Positions 44,104-54,276 of a DNA stretch of 64,000 bases are shown here, piece after piece; the first letter of the stretch is position 1, and each line of letters opens with the position of its first letter. This DNA is from Podaxis mareebaensis (Eukaryota > Basidiomycota > Agaricomycetes > Agaricales > Agaricaceae). The stretch covers positions 62,001 through 126,000 of the forward strand of contig JAEUWP010000562.1 of assembly GCA_018524725.1 (NCBI GenBank), read 5' to 3'. A program made the translations under genes and the position numbers. The notes under the pieces were generated by a model. It saw only the letters and a list, made by a program, of their open reading frames with translations, was not told where the DNA came from and did no database searches.

Positions 44104-45955
44104 TCAACAGTGAACTTCATCCATGAAGAGTTTAGCGTACACAACAATGAACCCCTCGACAGTCAAATCCAAAATTTCCTCATCATATCTCTCATTCTCA
44201 TCAGGGTTAAACGGTGCCATGATTGCAAGAACTCTGTTGAGTAGACCTGACCCGGGAAGACTGGGATCGACCGATATAGGCTGCATTTCTGATACAACAC
44301 GTCTCGCGCCGATAGGAAGTGCGGAGGCAGGGGCCATCGCTTCTGCGACCGGCCATCACCAGATGGAGAAGACGAAGGAAGTTTCATTCAGTCAGCGATT
44401 TAAAAAAAGAGTGCGTGTACGAAACGCTCACCGGTGCCGATTCGGAATATGGACAACTCGCTGAAGCTAATGGTCGTAGAAGCGGGGGAGAGGATCAGAT
44501 CACTATTTGGTTCACCAGCAACGGATACCGAATTTGATGGAATACCGGGTGGAGGTCGGATATTGGTTCCATACATATAGGTGTGTATTTGATGACTGTG
44601 GACGCGTTCGCGAAAGGCGCTGTCCAAATCCACGACCTGTTCGGAGATGAGGATTATGATAGATGTGGACGCGAAGCGCATAAGACCCACACCCCCAGAT
44701 TTTGGTACTTTGATAACCGTAAGCTGTTTGCTATAAATTTTCTTCATCTCCGCACTTAACTTCTCTTGACCGACCACGAGAATGATGTTGACTGAACTTG
44801 GAATATCAGTACTATTCTGGTGGGCAGTGTAAGCGGCCACCGCCTACTTTTGAACGCGTCCACACAAGCTTTGATCAGCCGTCGTCTAACCTCTGTGGTA
44901 GCCGCAGGCCCAGATGAAAATAGGGCAGGCGTATCAACAATACAGCCAGAAGCCTTGCCTAACTAAAAACGTAAGCCATGGAAGAAGGGAATACGGACCA
45001 GGGTTCACACCTTCAGGGTTCTTGTCGAAGCGTTCATCCATGTTCTCTCCAATGTTACGGATCAAACGTTCCATGAGCTGTGGGTTGCGCTTTGCGTCTG
45101 CGTGGCCATACCAGTACACGAGTGGGAAGAGGGTATTCGAGCTCAGAGACATGGGTGCAGTTGTTGCAGCCGAACCGAGGGGCGTTGCAGCAGAGTAAGT
45201 ATGAATCGGATCGTGTACAGCTGCAGCAGACAGTGTCCCGGGTGCCGCCCATCCGCCCTGCGTACAAGACGTGCTGTCAATACACGAGCAATAGGGATGC
45301 AATCATCAGAACACACATCGTTCGGGTCTATATTCACGAGTATAGGCGACCACCCTTGACCAGCTCGAACACAGTAATTCGTCAGGATTTTGCAAAGCGT
45401 CGTTTTCCCTGAATTTGTAGGACCTATGACGAGAACTCGAGGAGACTCTGAGGGGCGGGCATTGCTTGGCGGCTCCACAGGTGTCAGAGATGATCCTGTG
45501 AGCGTCAGCAAGGATCGAACGCGCATTTTCTCAAGCGCGATGTGAAGATTGCCATACGCTTTCATTGGTGTTTCTTCTGACACATATTCAGTGGAGGGTT
45601 GGCCTGTAACGTGTTTGGAATACAATAAGTTTCGTCTTCGCAGAATGCAACATTACGGGATGTGAAGACTTATCTCAATTGTACAACCTCGCCATGTAAA
45701 AACCGCCGCCTTGCATTCGAATCCAAAAAGGTAGTACTTCCCTGGGACCAACTCCGCACCAAAGATCTCGGCCTTCCCTCTCACGAGCTGGGAAACAATC
45801 AACAGAGCTGTTCTGTGGCAAAATACGCGAGAATGGAGGAGATGTTGCCGTACCTTGATTGCTAAAGTTGTTCCAGGATCAAGCTCGAAGCGATACTCTG
45901 ACTCAGGCTGCAGAACCCATTCCTGCGTTGCTGGAGATGTGGTCTGCGCGCTCAT
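44104..45955 (-). CDS. clp1: CLP1, mRNA cleavage/polyadenylation factor (polynucleotide kinase family)
   Basis: Several exons span 45955-44104. In order they carry the N-terminal Clp1 beta-domain (Glu-Ser-Glu-Tyr-Arg-Phe-Glu-Leu, then Phe-Thr-Trp-Arg-Gly-Cys-Thr-Ile-Glu) and the bridge Pro-Ser-Thr-Glu-Tyr-Val. The central P-loop Gly-Pro-Thr-Asn-Ser-Gly-Lys-Thr-Thr follows, with Asn-Ile-Asp-Pro-Asn, Phe-Pro-Leu-Val-Tyr-Trp-Tyr-Gly-His, Cys-Ile-Val-Asp-Thr-Pro and the C-terminal Clp1 domain ending Val-Tyr-Ala-Lys-Leu-Phe. Clp1 is a subunit of the nuclear pre-mRNA cleavage factor, and in animals also a 5'-hydroxyl RNA kinase in tRNA splicing. The intact Lys-Thr-Thr shows nucleotide binding is likely; kinase activity cannot be concluded. 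No break was seen. Confidence 0.92.
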
Positions 45956-46861
45956 TGGTTAAGTTACTAGAACAAATGAGAGTGTATGCCCCTGGAGGCT
46001 ACGCCGCGGATTTATCTGTTTCGCTCTAGTTGGTTGGTCACAGTTCAAAGGATGGAGATCGCAGATGCCGATAGACGCCGATGCAGTGTAAAGAAAGAAC
46101 AGGTCGCAGGAATTGCGAGAACAACAGGTGAATTGGTAGTGGATGGACAGCTTCGAACTGTCGGCTCTCCAGGTTACTAACGTGAGCAACGTCTGGCTCG
46201 GAAGACCGCCATGCGAGGATGACATAAGCGTCTGCCCCGTTGATATGTCACAGTTGTGGTTCTTGTTGGAACGCTTTGATCGTTTTCCATCGGCTCGCTT
46301 GTGCATCATACTCCATTAACACCTTCCTATCAGCAACTTTTCAGATGACCGTATCCGACTCGCTTCACTCGGGCTCTGGACACACGGAACATCCCTGAGG
46401 TTATCTCGGGCCCGTGCGTTGAGCATTTCCTCAATCTCGTAGAACATGTTAGTTTCGCACCTTACACAAGGCCTCGTCCTGATCGGAGGTGGTGCAGAAT
46501 CAATCAGAGCTTCTGCGGATGGCTATAACCAACAGCCCGCATGGGAAGCACGGCTTGGTTGTTGTATCCATCTTCTCCCAAGCTTCCAAAAGCGAGTCCC
46601 CCTTTCTCCGCTCGCCTAAAAATAGTCATATAGCCGACATGTTACGGCAGAACTGCATGCGTAAGATTTCTTTGGTTGATGGAGTACACTGGACCGTATG
46701 TATATAGGTATGACAACTATAATTGATTAAACTTTGCTCGCCCTATTTTGCGTTCTCCCTCCTCCATTACTTTCAGCGCCACCTCATACTCCCTGCCCCG
46801 TCGCCGTACCTGTCGCCTGTAAAAGTGCAGTCATACCTCAGAGCTGACATCACGTACAAGA
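45956..46861. promoter_or_regulatory. Divergent promoter region of CLP1 and the MFS transporter
   Basis: 0.9 kb between two divergent starts. It is CT-rich just before the transporter ATG at 46862. No reading frame in it resembles a protein. Individual binding sites were not resolved. Confidence 0.4.
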
Positions 46862-49627
46862 ATGAGCTATAATAGCGACCATTCCGAGAAGTTGGAGCCA
46901 CCCCCAAGCAAGCATGTTCAAGGTCATGTCGTTGTGCAAGACGAGGTCGATGTCGCAGCAAAATTGGCAGTCAGTGCGGATAGTGACGTACCTTTGAGCC
47001 CAGAAGTCGCTGCACGTCTTCGGTACCCGAGACTTCCACCCCAAGTTTATCCCGAGTACTGACTGCTGGCATCTCGACAGGCGGAAAATTGACCTGCACC
47101 TCATGCCCTTGATGTGCAGTACGTTCTTCGTGTTTCATTTCAGGCTATTGATCTTTGACAGAACTGCTATTCCACCGTAACAGTCTTGTATTTGTGAGTG
47201 GTCTTCGCTGGCCATCCTTCCGCCTTGCTGATTGCCTTCAGGATGACTTTCGCAGACAAGACGACACTTGCACAGTCTGCAATATTAGGAATCATGTTCG
47301 TGCATTTACCTATTGTATAATTTCCAAATTTTAAGCCTTATTTGGTATGTTATTCAACAGGCCAGGCGCGCACATTAATCAAAATCAATTCAACTGGCTT
47401 GGCACAATATTCTACCTCAGTTACTTGGCCTTTGAGGTACGTTGCTAGATATCACAGAAGGAGTTTTATTGAACTGCCCCGTAGTATCCCCAAAACCTCG
47501 CACTTCAAAAGTTTCCGGTTGGCAAATGGATGAGGTATGAATCATCTCTTAAAACGACCCCGAACACCGGCCATCGGTAATGACAAAGCTCATGTTAATC
47601 ATGCCTTACAGCATAAATATTTTTATCTGGGCAATCGCTTTGTTGGCTCATGCGGCTTGCAAATCCTTCGGCGGTTTGTTTGCCGTACGATTCATTCTCG
47701 GTGCCTGCGAAGGTGCGACAATGATGCTGTGATTCGTCAAGCCCTCCGCGTCTGACTACCTATGGTTTTGCAGGTGCTATTACACCCGGTTTCATGATTG
47801 TCACATCAATGTTCTACACCCGAGAGGAACAGACCAAGAGGGTAGGATACTGGTGTACGTGACGTGCCATCCCGTCAAGAAGTTCATTTATCTCATGAAA
47901 CTCCAGTCCTCATGAACGGCATGGCGATCATATTTCTCGGCTTCGTGAGCTTTGGGGTGCTTCACACCAAGGTTTGTTCGTGTTGTATGAATCTCACATC
48001 CCATGTTGACTCGTCGATCCAGACTGGTAACTTCATGCCCTGGCAATGGTAAGTTGCGCCAACACTTCCTGCTGCGCATTCATTTGATGGGCGCTCAAAT
48101 TTTCCAGGCTCATGATCATCACCGGCCTCATCACACTTGTGACCTCCATCATCTTCTGGTAAGCGTCATTTCCCCTTTTGACATCCAATTCTTCTGCATG
48201 GACACAGTCTGATGGCAACATCTTCGACTGTGGGCATTCAGGTTCTTCTTCCCCGACAATCCTGCGAATGCGCGCTTCTTGAGCGCAGAAGAGCGTGTGC
48301 AAGTGGTCCAACGCATCAAGGTCAACCAGACGGGTGTGGAAAACAAGAAATGGAAGCGCGAGCAGTGAGTTATCCGTCTGAGATTATCACCTCCGGCAAT
48401 CTCGTGGAGGGCGCCATGAACCATAATCTAATGATCTCATACGCTAGGTTCATCGAGGCCTTCACGGACCCCAAGACCTGGTTGATCGCGTTTTACGCAG
48501 GCCTTGGGTAGGTGTGGTCTGATATATGCGTGGAAAATGGTATCGGAACTCACTATCTTTAACCCAAATTTCAGGAACGTGTTCAACTCTGTATGTCAAT
48601 CTTTTTTCTCTCCATCTATCAAGAACCGCCTTGTGACATACATTCCAAAAATAGATCACTAATCAACGCCTGATCATTGTTTCTATGTTCGGTTTCACAC
48701 CTATCCAAACCACTCTAATTAGTTGTGTCGATGGTTTACTTGAGAGTGCGTACTATTTTCGCTTCCGGCACTTATGAGCATTGATTAAAACATCCGTTAT
48801 GGCGCCTAATTATTATCAACATAGTCGTTTATATTTGGCTTGCTGTTACCATCGCTTCACGTCGAGAGATTGGTAGGGGATATGCAGGGGCAATGATGTT
48901 CCTTCCCGCCATCCTGGGCGCCATCCTCTTGAACACACTTCCACAACAAAACAGGATCGGCTTACTATTCTCTTACTGGCTGACAAGTATGCTCCGTCAC
49001 CGTCGCCTTGCAGAATGAACGCTGATTCTATCTTCCTAACCTCAGTCACCGCAATCTCGCCCTTCGTTATCCTTTTGGGCTGGACTGGTTCAATAACTGC
49101 TGGCCATACAAAGAGTGCGTGCCTTGATTATCGCTCTCAATGGGATCCGAATCATCTGACTGGGTACAGGAACGACCGTCAACGCAATTCTCTTCGTCGC
49201 TTACGGGGTTGGTAACGCTGCTGGTCCCTTCATGTGGAAGAAGGAATACCAACCTAGGTAAAATATTTACTTCTCTTTCATCCTTCAATCAATTACTCAC
49301 TGGTGTCACCCCCGCGTAGAAACCGCGTACCGTGGATCATCAACACCGTCGTCTTCGGTGGTTGCGCGCTGGCTCTTCTCGCACTACGGTTCTACCTTGC
49401 TTTGCAGAATAAGATGAGGGAAAGGGAAGGCCATGATGATACCTATGACGACGTATATCTTACCCATATCGACGAGAAGGGAAACACTGTAGAGAAGAAA
49501 GTTGACAAGGTACGTTTTACGTTTGCTGATTTCCTTTCACTCCCTCACGTCAAAATGACCGACTTGTCGACAGGCCTTCCTTGATATCACGGATATCCAG
49601 AATCGCGAATTCCGCTATGTGCTATAA
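46862..49627 (+). CDS. MFS transporter, Dal5/allantoate-permease (anion:cation symporter) family
   Basis: A gene with more than a dozen short exons. After a hydrophilic N-terminus the first conserved block is Arg-Lys-Ile-Asp-Leu-His-Leu-Met-Pro-Leu-Met, typical of the anion:cation symporter branch. Next come Asp-Lys-Thr-Thr-Leu, Phe-Asn-Trp-Leu-Gly, Arg-Phe-Ile-Leu-Gly-Ala-Cys-Glu-Gly and Thr-Pro-Gly-Phe. The central loop has Phe-Phe-Pro-Asp-Asn-Pro, and the second half contains Trp-Lys-Lys-Glu-Tyr-Gln-Pro. The tail ends Glu-Phe-Arg-Tyr-Val-Leu. Family members take up small organic anions such as allantoate, nicotinate or related nitrogen and vitamin compounds; the substrate here is open. Twelve membrane helices are expected. 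The second half of the gene was copied in the tandem duplication described below, but this copy looks intact. Confidence 0.88.
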
Positions 49628-50256
49628 CCGTAGCGTAAATATCTAACACTTAGTATGACCATTTAGACCGTGTAACAAGCTAGTTTACTCACTTCGTGCT
49701 TCCGTTGTGAAGGCCGCCCGTATATTATTTGTTTAGTATTTGACTGGCTTGGGTTTTGTGTTTATTTCAAGCTGCCTGTTATTTGTATCCTTGTTATCAG
49801 TAGCTTTCTAATACAGATTGGATTGGATCAAGAGGGCGGCCTTGACTAAATCAGTTCACCCTGAAAGCATGGTGAAGAGGCAACCCAGCGGATTTGTGAA
49901 AGGGAGCTGGTAGTTCGTTAAAGACCACACAGGGATTTTTGTCTCAACGTCCATCCAACTCACCGCGCCTGATTCGAATATCCGATACCGTGTTGAGCAG
50001 CGGAACAAAGCCCTGAAATTCCCCTGATGTAATCATTCTTCAAGAGGAATAACTCACGAAGAAAGTGTTTTCGTGTTCGTCATTTCGACAGTCGACCTCT
50101 CAAGCCTCATACCAGGATAACTCAAATCCAATATATGTATATTGCACACACAGTCTGAGGCCTACATCAATCGAAGACGAGAAAAAAAAACATTATCATC
50201 GGAGCACGGTCCGGACGAAGTGACCCCGAAGAAAAAACAAGTATAGGCCTCCAAGC

Positions 50257-50769
50257 CTAGATGTTGATGTTGACGGGAGCGCAATTCAAGACGTTGATCA
50301 AGCTCGGCTATTCATATGTAAGCGTCAATAATCTGTAAAGGAATTGAGAAGTAGGAAAGAGTGCGCTTACGAAGTTGTTGCCCTCGCAGCAAACGGGTTG
50401 AGCGGCGCAATTGTTGCCATTAATAGCACCGAGGGCGGCGAGGGGGGTACAGTTTATACCGATAAGGGGGAGAAGGTTGATCGGGATGTCGAGCACGCCG
50501 GCAGCCTCAGCATTGCTGTGGTCCGCCTGTTGAACTTGGTCGCCTGAGGGAGGGTATGAGCGAAAGGCTCGTCAGAAATTGGTATTGAAAGGCTCACAGC
50601 AAGAGAGTGTGCCGACGTTGCACTGGCCAACGGGCTCGCTGGGAGCGGGGGCGGCCTGCAGGAAAATATTATGTATGAAGAGTGTTCTACGTCAAGTCCC
50701 ATACAATCAACTCACCGTGACGATGGCAGGGAGAGCAACGAGTGCAGCGACAAAGGCGCGAGAGAACAT
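50257..50769 (-). CDS. Class I hydrophobin (copy 1)
   Basis: Four exons (50769-50716, 50655-50598, 50543-50371, 50307-50257) give 111 residues. Hydrophobins are secreted proteins that self-assemble into amphipathic films on hyphae and fruit bodies. An Ala/Val/Leu-rich signal peptide of about 18 residues is followed by eight cysteines in the required order: Gln-Cys, Ser-Cys-Cys, Ile-Asn-Cys, Asn-Asn-Cys, Val-Cys-Cys and Leu-Asn-Cys. The spacing, with a long gap between Cys3 and Cys4, is that of class I. The exon layout is the one usual for basidiomycete hydrophobins. The intact partner copy at 52877-53397 differs at scattered residues. Confidence 0.95.
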
Positions 50770-50866
50770 GTTGAGGTGGCTTGGGAAAGGCGTGGAAAGA
50801 AGGAGTGAACGAGAGTTGAAGGAGGTAGGAGGAAAGAGTACTGGGGAGCCCAGCCCCTCTGGATGC

Positions 50867-50875
50867 CTTTATATA
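50867..50875 (-). promoter_or_regulatory. TATA box of hydrophobin copy 1
   Basis: TATATAAAG on the minus strand about 100 bases upstream of the hydrophobin ATG. The same element at the same distance precedes copy 2, which fits strongly regulated hydrophobin promoters. Confidence 0.65.
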
Positions 50876-51023
50876 CCATTGCTGTATTATTCCGATTGTC
50901 CACTTTGAGATCGAGATCGAAGGCCTTGTCGGAAGTCCATGGATCTCGCCCAAGTGAGCGGCTCGCAGAGCTTCGGAGAGCCAATGGAGAGTGAGGAGGG
51001 GAGCGGCCAAAGCATTGTGTTCC

Positions 51024-51143
51024 GACGATAGACAAGTTAGGTGGAGAAGGACAAGTCTTCCACCGACGATGGACGAGCTAGGTGGAGAATAAGTCTTCCA
51101 CCGACGATGGACGAGCTAGGTGGAGGATAAGTCTTCCACCGAC
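51024..51143. repeat. Three tandem 38-41 base repeats containing an inverted repeat
   Basis: Three direct copies, each carrying GGTGGA and TCCACC as arms of an inverted repeat (51040-51064, 51081-51102, 51119-51140) with 10-13 bases between. They lie about 270-370 bases upstream of hydrophobin copy 1 on its promoter side. Copy 2 has only one degenerate element in the matching place. They may be transcription-factor sites that were multiplied. Confidence 0.7.
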
Positions 51144-51545
51144 GAGTTCACGTCTGATAGTATTAGGGCTTCAGGTCCCGTTTTAGGATGGTGGACCAAG
51201 GCAATAGGAATGGGAATCACGATATCCCTTTTCATGCAATCAAAATTGCTCGGCGGGACCGGCGTCAGAGTCAACCTTAAGACGGACATCGAGACGTGGA
51301 ACCATGGCAGGAGAAGCTCGAGTATCGCCATTAATAGCTACCGATCCCGTTCCACGATTGGCGTACGAAATGACATGTCCTTGCTCCACCAGTGACAGCT
51401 ATTCCTCATAGAATAAGGAATGTTCCTTCTCTCAGATGATCACCATCAAGTGCAGGTTTCAGATATCTACGTGGATCGATATTCCAGTCGAGTGCCCCGA
51501 TCAGGCGTAATCCCGACTATTTGGGCAAAGAGAAAGGTCTTTCGA

Positions 51546-51865
51546 ATGCAAACGGTTCAACGCAACAAGGTCAACAAGGCGGGTGCGGAAAGCAAGAAAT
51601 GGAAGCATGGGCGGTGAGTTGTCCGTTTGAGATTATAGCATCTGGCGATTTTGCGGAGGGTACCATGAACCATGATCTAACGGTCTCATGCGCTAGATTC
51701 ATAGAAGCCTTCATGAACCCTAAGACCTGATTGATGGCGTTTTATGTAGGTCTGGGGTAGGTGTTGTCTGATATATGCGTAGAGAAGGTATCGGAAACTC
51801 ACCGTCTTTGACCGAAGTTCCAGGAACATGCTCAACTCTGCACGGCAACTTTTTCTCTCCCATCA
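51546..51865 (+). pseudogene. Broken fragment of the MFS transporter gene
   Basis: This matches 48300-48600 of the intact transporter, including one whole intron and parts of the next. The exon reading Phe-Ile-Glu-Ala-Phe continues as in the parent, but the Trp codon after Pro-Lys-Thr is TGA, a premature stop. Most of the following MFS exons are missing; only the last codons and 3' flank reappear from about 52245. It cannot make a transporter. Confidence 0.85.
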
Positions 51866-52040
51866 GGAGGCGAGTCCATTACGAGTCCGCCCCGTAACAG
51901 AAGTCACCCATAAGGCGATAGCTGACTGATGTGAGTATGACGGTAGCAACGTAGAAAACTTACCGACTGTCTGGTCACTAGAAATATGAATAAATAAAAC
52001 ACTGTGAACTATCCCAACCGTTTGTCGGCCTCGTCATTCC

Positions 52041-52160
52041 TACTCTGCTAAAAGGGGTAATCAGGCTGATCCGTTGATTCATATAGTCCCCCGCCGGGTC
52101 GCTGACGCGTTATCGCGTCGTGAAGTGTTGCAGCTCTACAACTACAACCACAACTAAACA
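52041..52160 (+). other. Possible retroelement RNase H-end remnant
   Basis: Inside the non-matching part of duplication unit 2 a short frame reads Gly-Asn-Gln-Ala-Asp-Pro-Leu, then Val-Ala-Asp-Ala-Leu-Ser-Arg-Arg-Glu. The Ala-Asp-Ala-Leu-Ser-Arg motif is typical of the end of the RNase H domain of LTR and DIRS-like retroelements. Only about 35 residues are present and no LTR was seen, so this is a weak call. Confidence 0.25.
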
Positions 52161-52244
52161 CCCATATCATGGAACCCCCTCGATTTACGTTGGGGGCAGA
52201 GAAACAGCATACAGCACCGATAGGCCCTCCATGATACCGCATAT

Positions 52245-52620
52245 GTTCAGGACTACGAATTCCGCTGTGTTCTATAACTATAGCGTAAATATTTCAAGAC
52301 TTAATACAATCGCCATGTAACAAAGGCAGTTTGCTCATTTCGTACTTTTTGTGAACCCACCCATATATTAATCATTTCGTATTCCGACTGGCCTGGGTTT
52401 TGCGTCCGTTTCAAGTCGTCCGCTACGTGTACCCTTCCTATCAATGGGTTGTGAATGTAGATTGGTTTGGATCAAGGTGGCGGCCTCGAATAAATCAGTA
52501 CGCCCTGAAAGCATGGCGAAGAGCCAACTCAACGGACTTGTCAGTGAGAGCTGGTGGTCCGCTAAGGCAACATCCATCCGATTCGCCACGCCTGATTATG
52601 GGTCTCTGATACCACTTTAA
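52245..52620 (+). pseudogene. MFS gene 3' end and flank, duplicated copy
   Basis: This matches 49590-49920: the last codons (Glu-Phe-Arg-like, with the Tyr codon now Cys), the stop region and about 300 bases of 3' flank. It is separated from the upstream MFS fragment by an unrelated insert and lacks the exons in between. Confidence 0.75.
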
Positions 52621-52876
52621 GCAACGAACCCAAAGATGTAGAATTCCTTCGACGCAATCATTCTTCAAGCTTCAAGCCGGATCGCAAAGGTGGCGAGCAT
52701 AACGTCACCTTCGTTGCTTCGACACTCGAACCTCACGCCAGGACCACTCAAATGCATGCACGTATATTGCACCTACTTTGAGGCCTACATTATTAGAAGG
52801 CGAGAACGAGAAGACTATCATCAGGGCACCGTCCGGACGACGTAGACCCAAAGAAAAGAAAGTATAGGCCCCCAGC

Positions 52877-53397
52877 CTAGATATTGAGGTTGACGGGGGC
52901 ACAGTTCAAGGCGTTGACCAAGCCGGGCTGTTCGCATATAATTGTAAATAATTTATAATTGGATTCAAATGCAAGGGGGGGAGGGGTATGGACGTACGAT
53001 GTTGTTTCCCTGGCAACAAACGGGTTGGGCAGCGCAATTGTTGCCATTAAGACCTATAACGGCGGCGATGGGGGTACAGTCGATACCGATGAGGGGGATG
53101 ACGTTGATCGGGATATCGAGGATGCCAGCACCGGCAGCGCTGGTATGGTCCGCCTGCTGAACCTGGTTGCCTGAGGGAGGGGCATGAGCGAAAAGTTTAT
53201 CAGTGACTGATATTGAAAGGCTCACAGCAAGAAAGTGTGCCGACATTGCACTGGCCAATGGGCTGGCCCGGAGCAGGAGCGGCCTGCAGGAGAATATTAT
53301 GCGTAAGAAGTGTTCTGCATCACGTCGCACACAATGAGCTCACCGTGACAATAGCAGGGAGGGCGACGAGTGCAGCGACAAAGGCGCGAGAGAACAT
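52877..53397 (-). CDS. Class I hydrophobin (copy 2)
   Basis: The gene has the same four-exon structure as copy 1: first exon from 53397, stop at 52877-52879. The signal peptide is identical (Met-Phe-Ser-Arg-Ala-Phe). Eight cysteines lie at equivalent positions: Gln-Cys, Ser-Cys-Cys, Ile-Asp-Cys, Asn-Asn-Cys, Val-Cys-Cys and Leu-Asn-Cys. Differences from copy 1 are conservative and cluster between Cys3 and Cys4 (Gly-Ala-Gly-Ile for Glu-Ala-Ala-Gly-Val) and near the C-terminus. Reading frame and splice sites are intact, so this copy is probably functional, unlike the MFS fragment in the same duplication unit. Confidence 0.93.
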
Positions 53398-53496
53398 GTT
53401 GAGGTGGTTTTGTGAAAAGGCGAGGAAAGAAGTGAGCGAGAGTTGAAGGAGCTATAGAGGAAAGGGGGCTGAGGAAGCCTAGCCATCCCAGGGTGC

Positions 53497-53505
53497 CTTT
53501 ATATA
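53497..53505 (-). promoter_or_regulatory. TATA box of hydrophobin copy 2
   Basis: TATATAAAG on the minus strand about 100 bases before the ATG, as for copy 1. Confidence 0.65.
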
Positions 53506-54276
53506 CCATTGCTGTATTGTTCCGATCATCCACATTGAGAGCGATCTTGAAAGGCTTGTCCAAAGTCCATGGATCTCGCCCAAGTGAGCGGTTCGCAAAG
53601 CTTCGGAGAGCCAACGGAGAATGAACGAAAGAGAGCGGTCGAAGCATCACGTTCTGAAAGTGGATGAACTAGGTGGAGAGTGTCAAGTCTTCCACGAACT
53701 TCACGTCCGATAGTGTTAGAACTTCAGGTCCCATTTTGGGATGGCAAACCAAGGCACTAGAAATGGGAATCACAGTATCCTCGTTTCATGTAATCCCAAT
53801 TTCCTTAACAGAACTGGCATCAAAATCATCCTTAAGAAATCAACCACAAGACAGCATCGAGACGCGGCATCATAGCAGGAAGAAGTTCGAGTATTGTCAT
53901 GAGTGTTTGCCCGTCCGCTCCACGATAAGCGCACGAAATGACACGTCCTCGCACGGCCAGTGACATCTGTACATCTGTTCTGCATAGAATTGGGAGCAAA
54001 TGGGATGATGTGCTAATACCAAGGGAAATAGATATATAGCGTCTCAGATGATCGTCACCAAGTGCGGGTTCCAGGGTTTTGCGCGATTCAATCTTACAGT
54101 CGAATACCCGAGCAGACATAATCTTGACTATTTGGGCGAAGAGAAAGGTCCTTCGAAGGAAGCATCGGATCTAGGTTTCCGGTAATTGGCTAGGGAAAAT
54201 AATGAACATAACCACATCAAGGAGGAAAAATTACAGTTTGATACGGCAAATCGGCTACAATGATACTTCCTGCCTT

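Larger units (their letters stand above)
48300..51545. repeat. Tandem segmental duplication, unit 1
   Basis: This unit runs from the middle of the MFS gene through its 3' flank, a hydrophobin gene and the hydrophobin upstream region. Its parts reappear in the same order and orientation in 51546-54165: the MFS exon and introns, the MFS stop and 3' flank, the hydrophobin, and the upstream region. Similarity extends over introns and non-coding DNA, so DNA was copied rather than RNA. Unit 1 is the longer copy because unit 2 lacks most of the MFS interval between about 48620 and 49590. Confidence 0.85.
51546..54165. repeat. Tandem segmental duplication, unit 2
   Basis: The second copy starts directly after unit 1, at the sequence matching the MFS gene near 48300. 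It ends near 54165 at the sequence matching 51520-51540 (Leu-Gly-Glu-like stretch GGGCGAAGAGAAAGGTC). It carries an MFS fragment, an unrelated insert (about 51880-52240), the MFS 3' end and flank, an intact hydrophobin and its upstream region. Confidence 0.85.
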
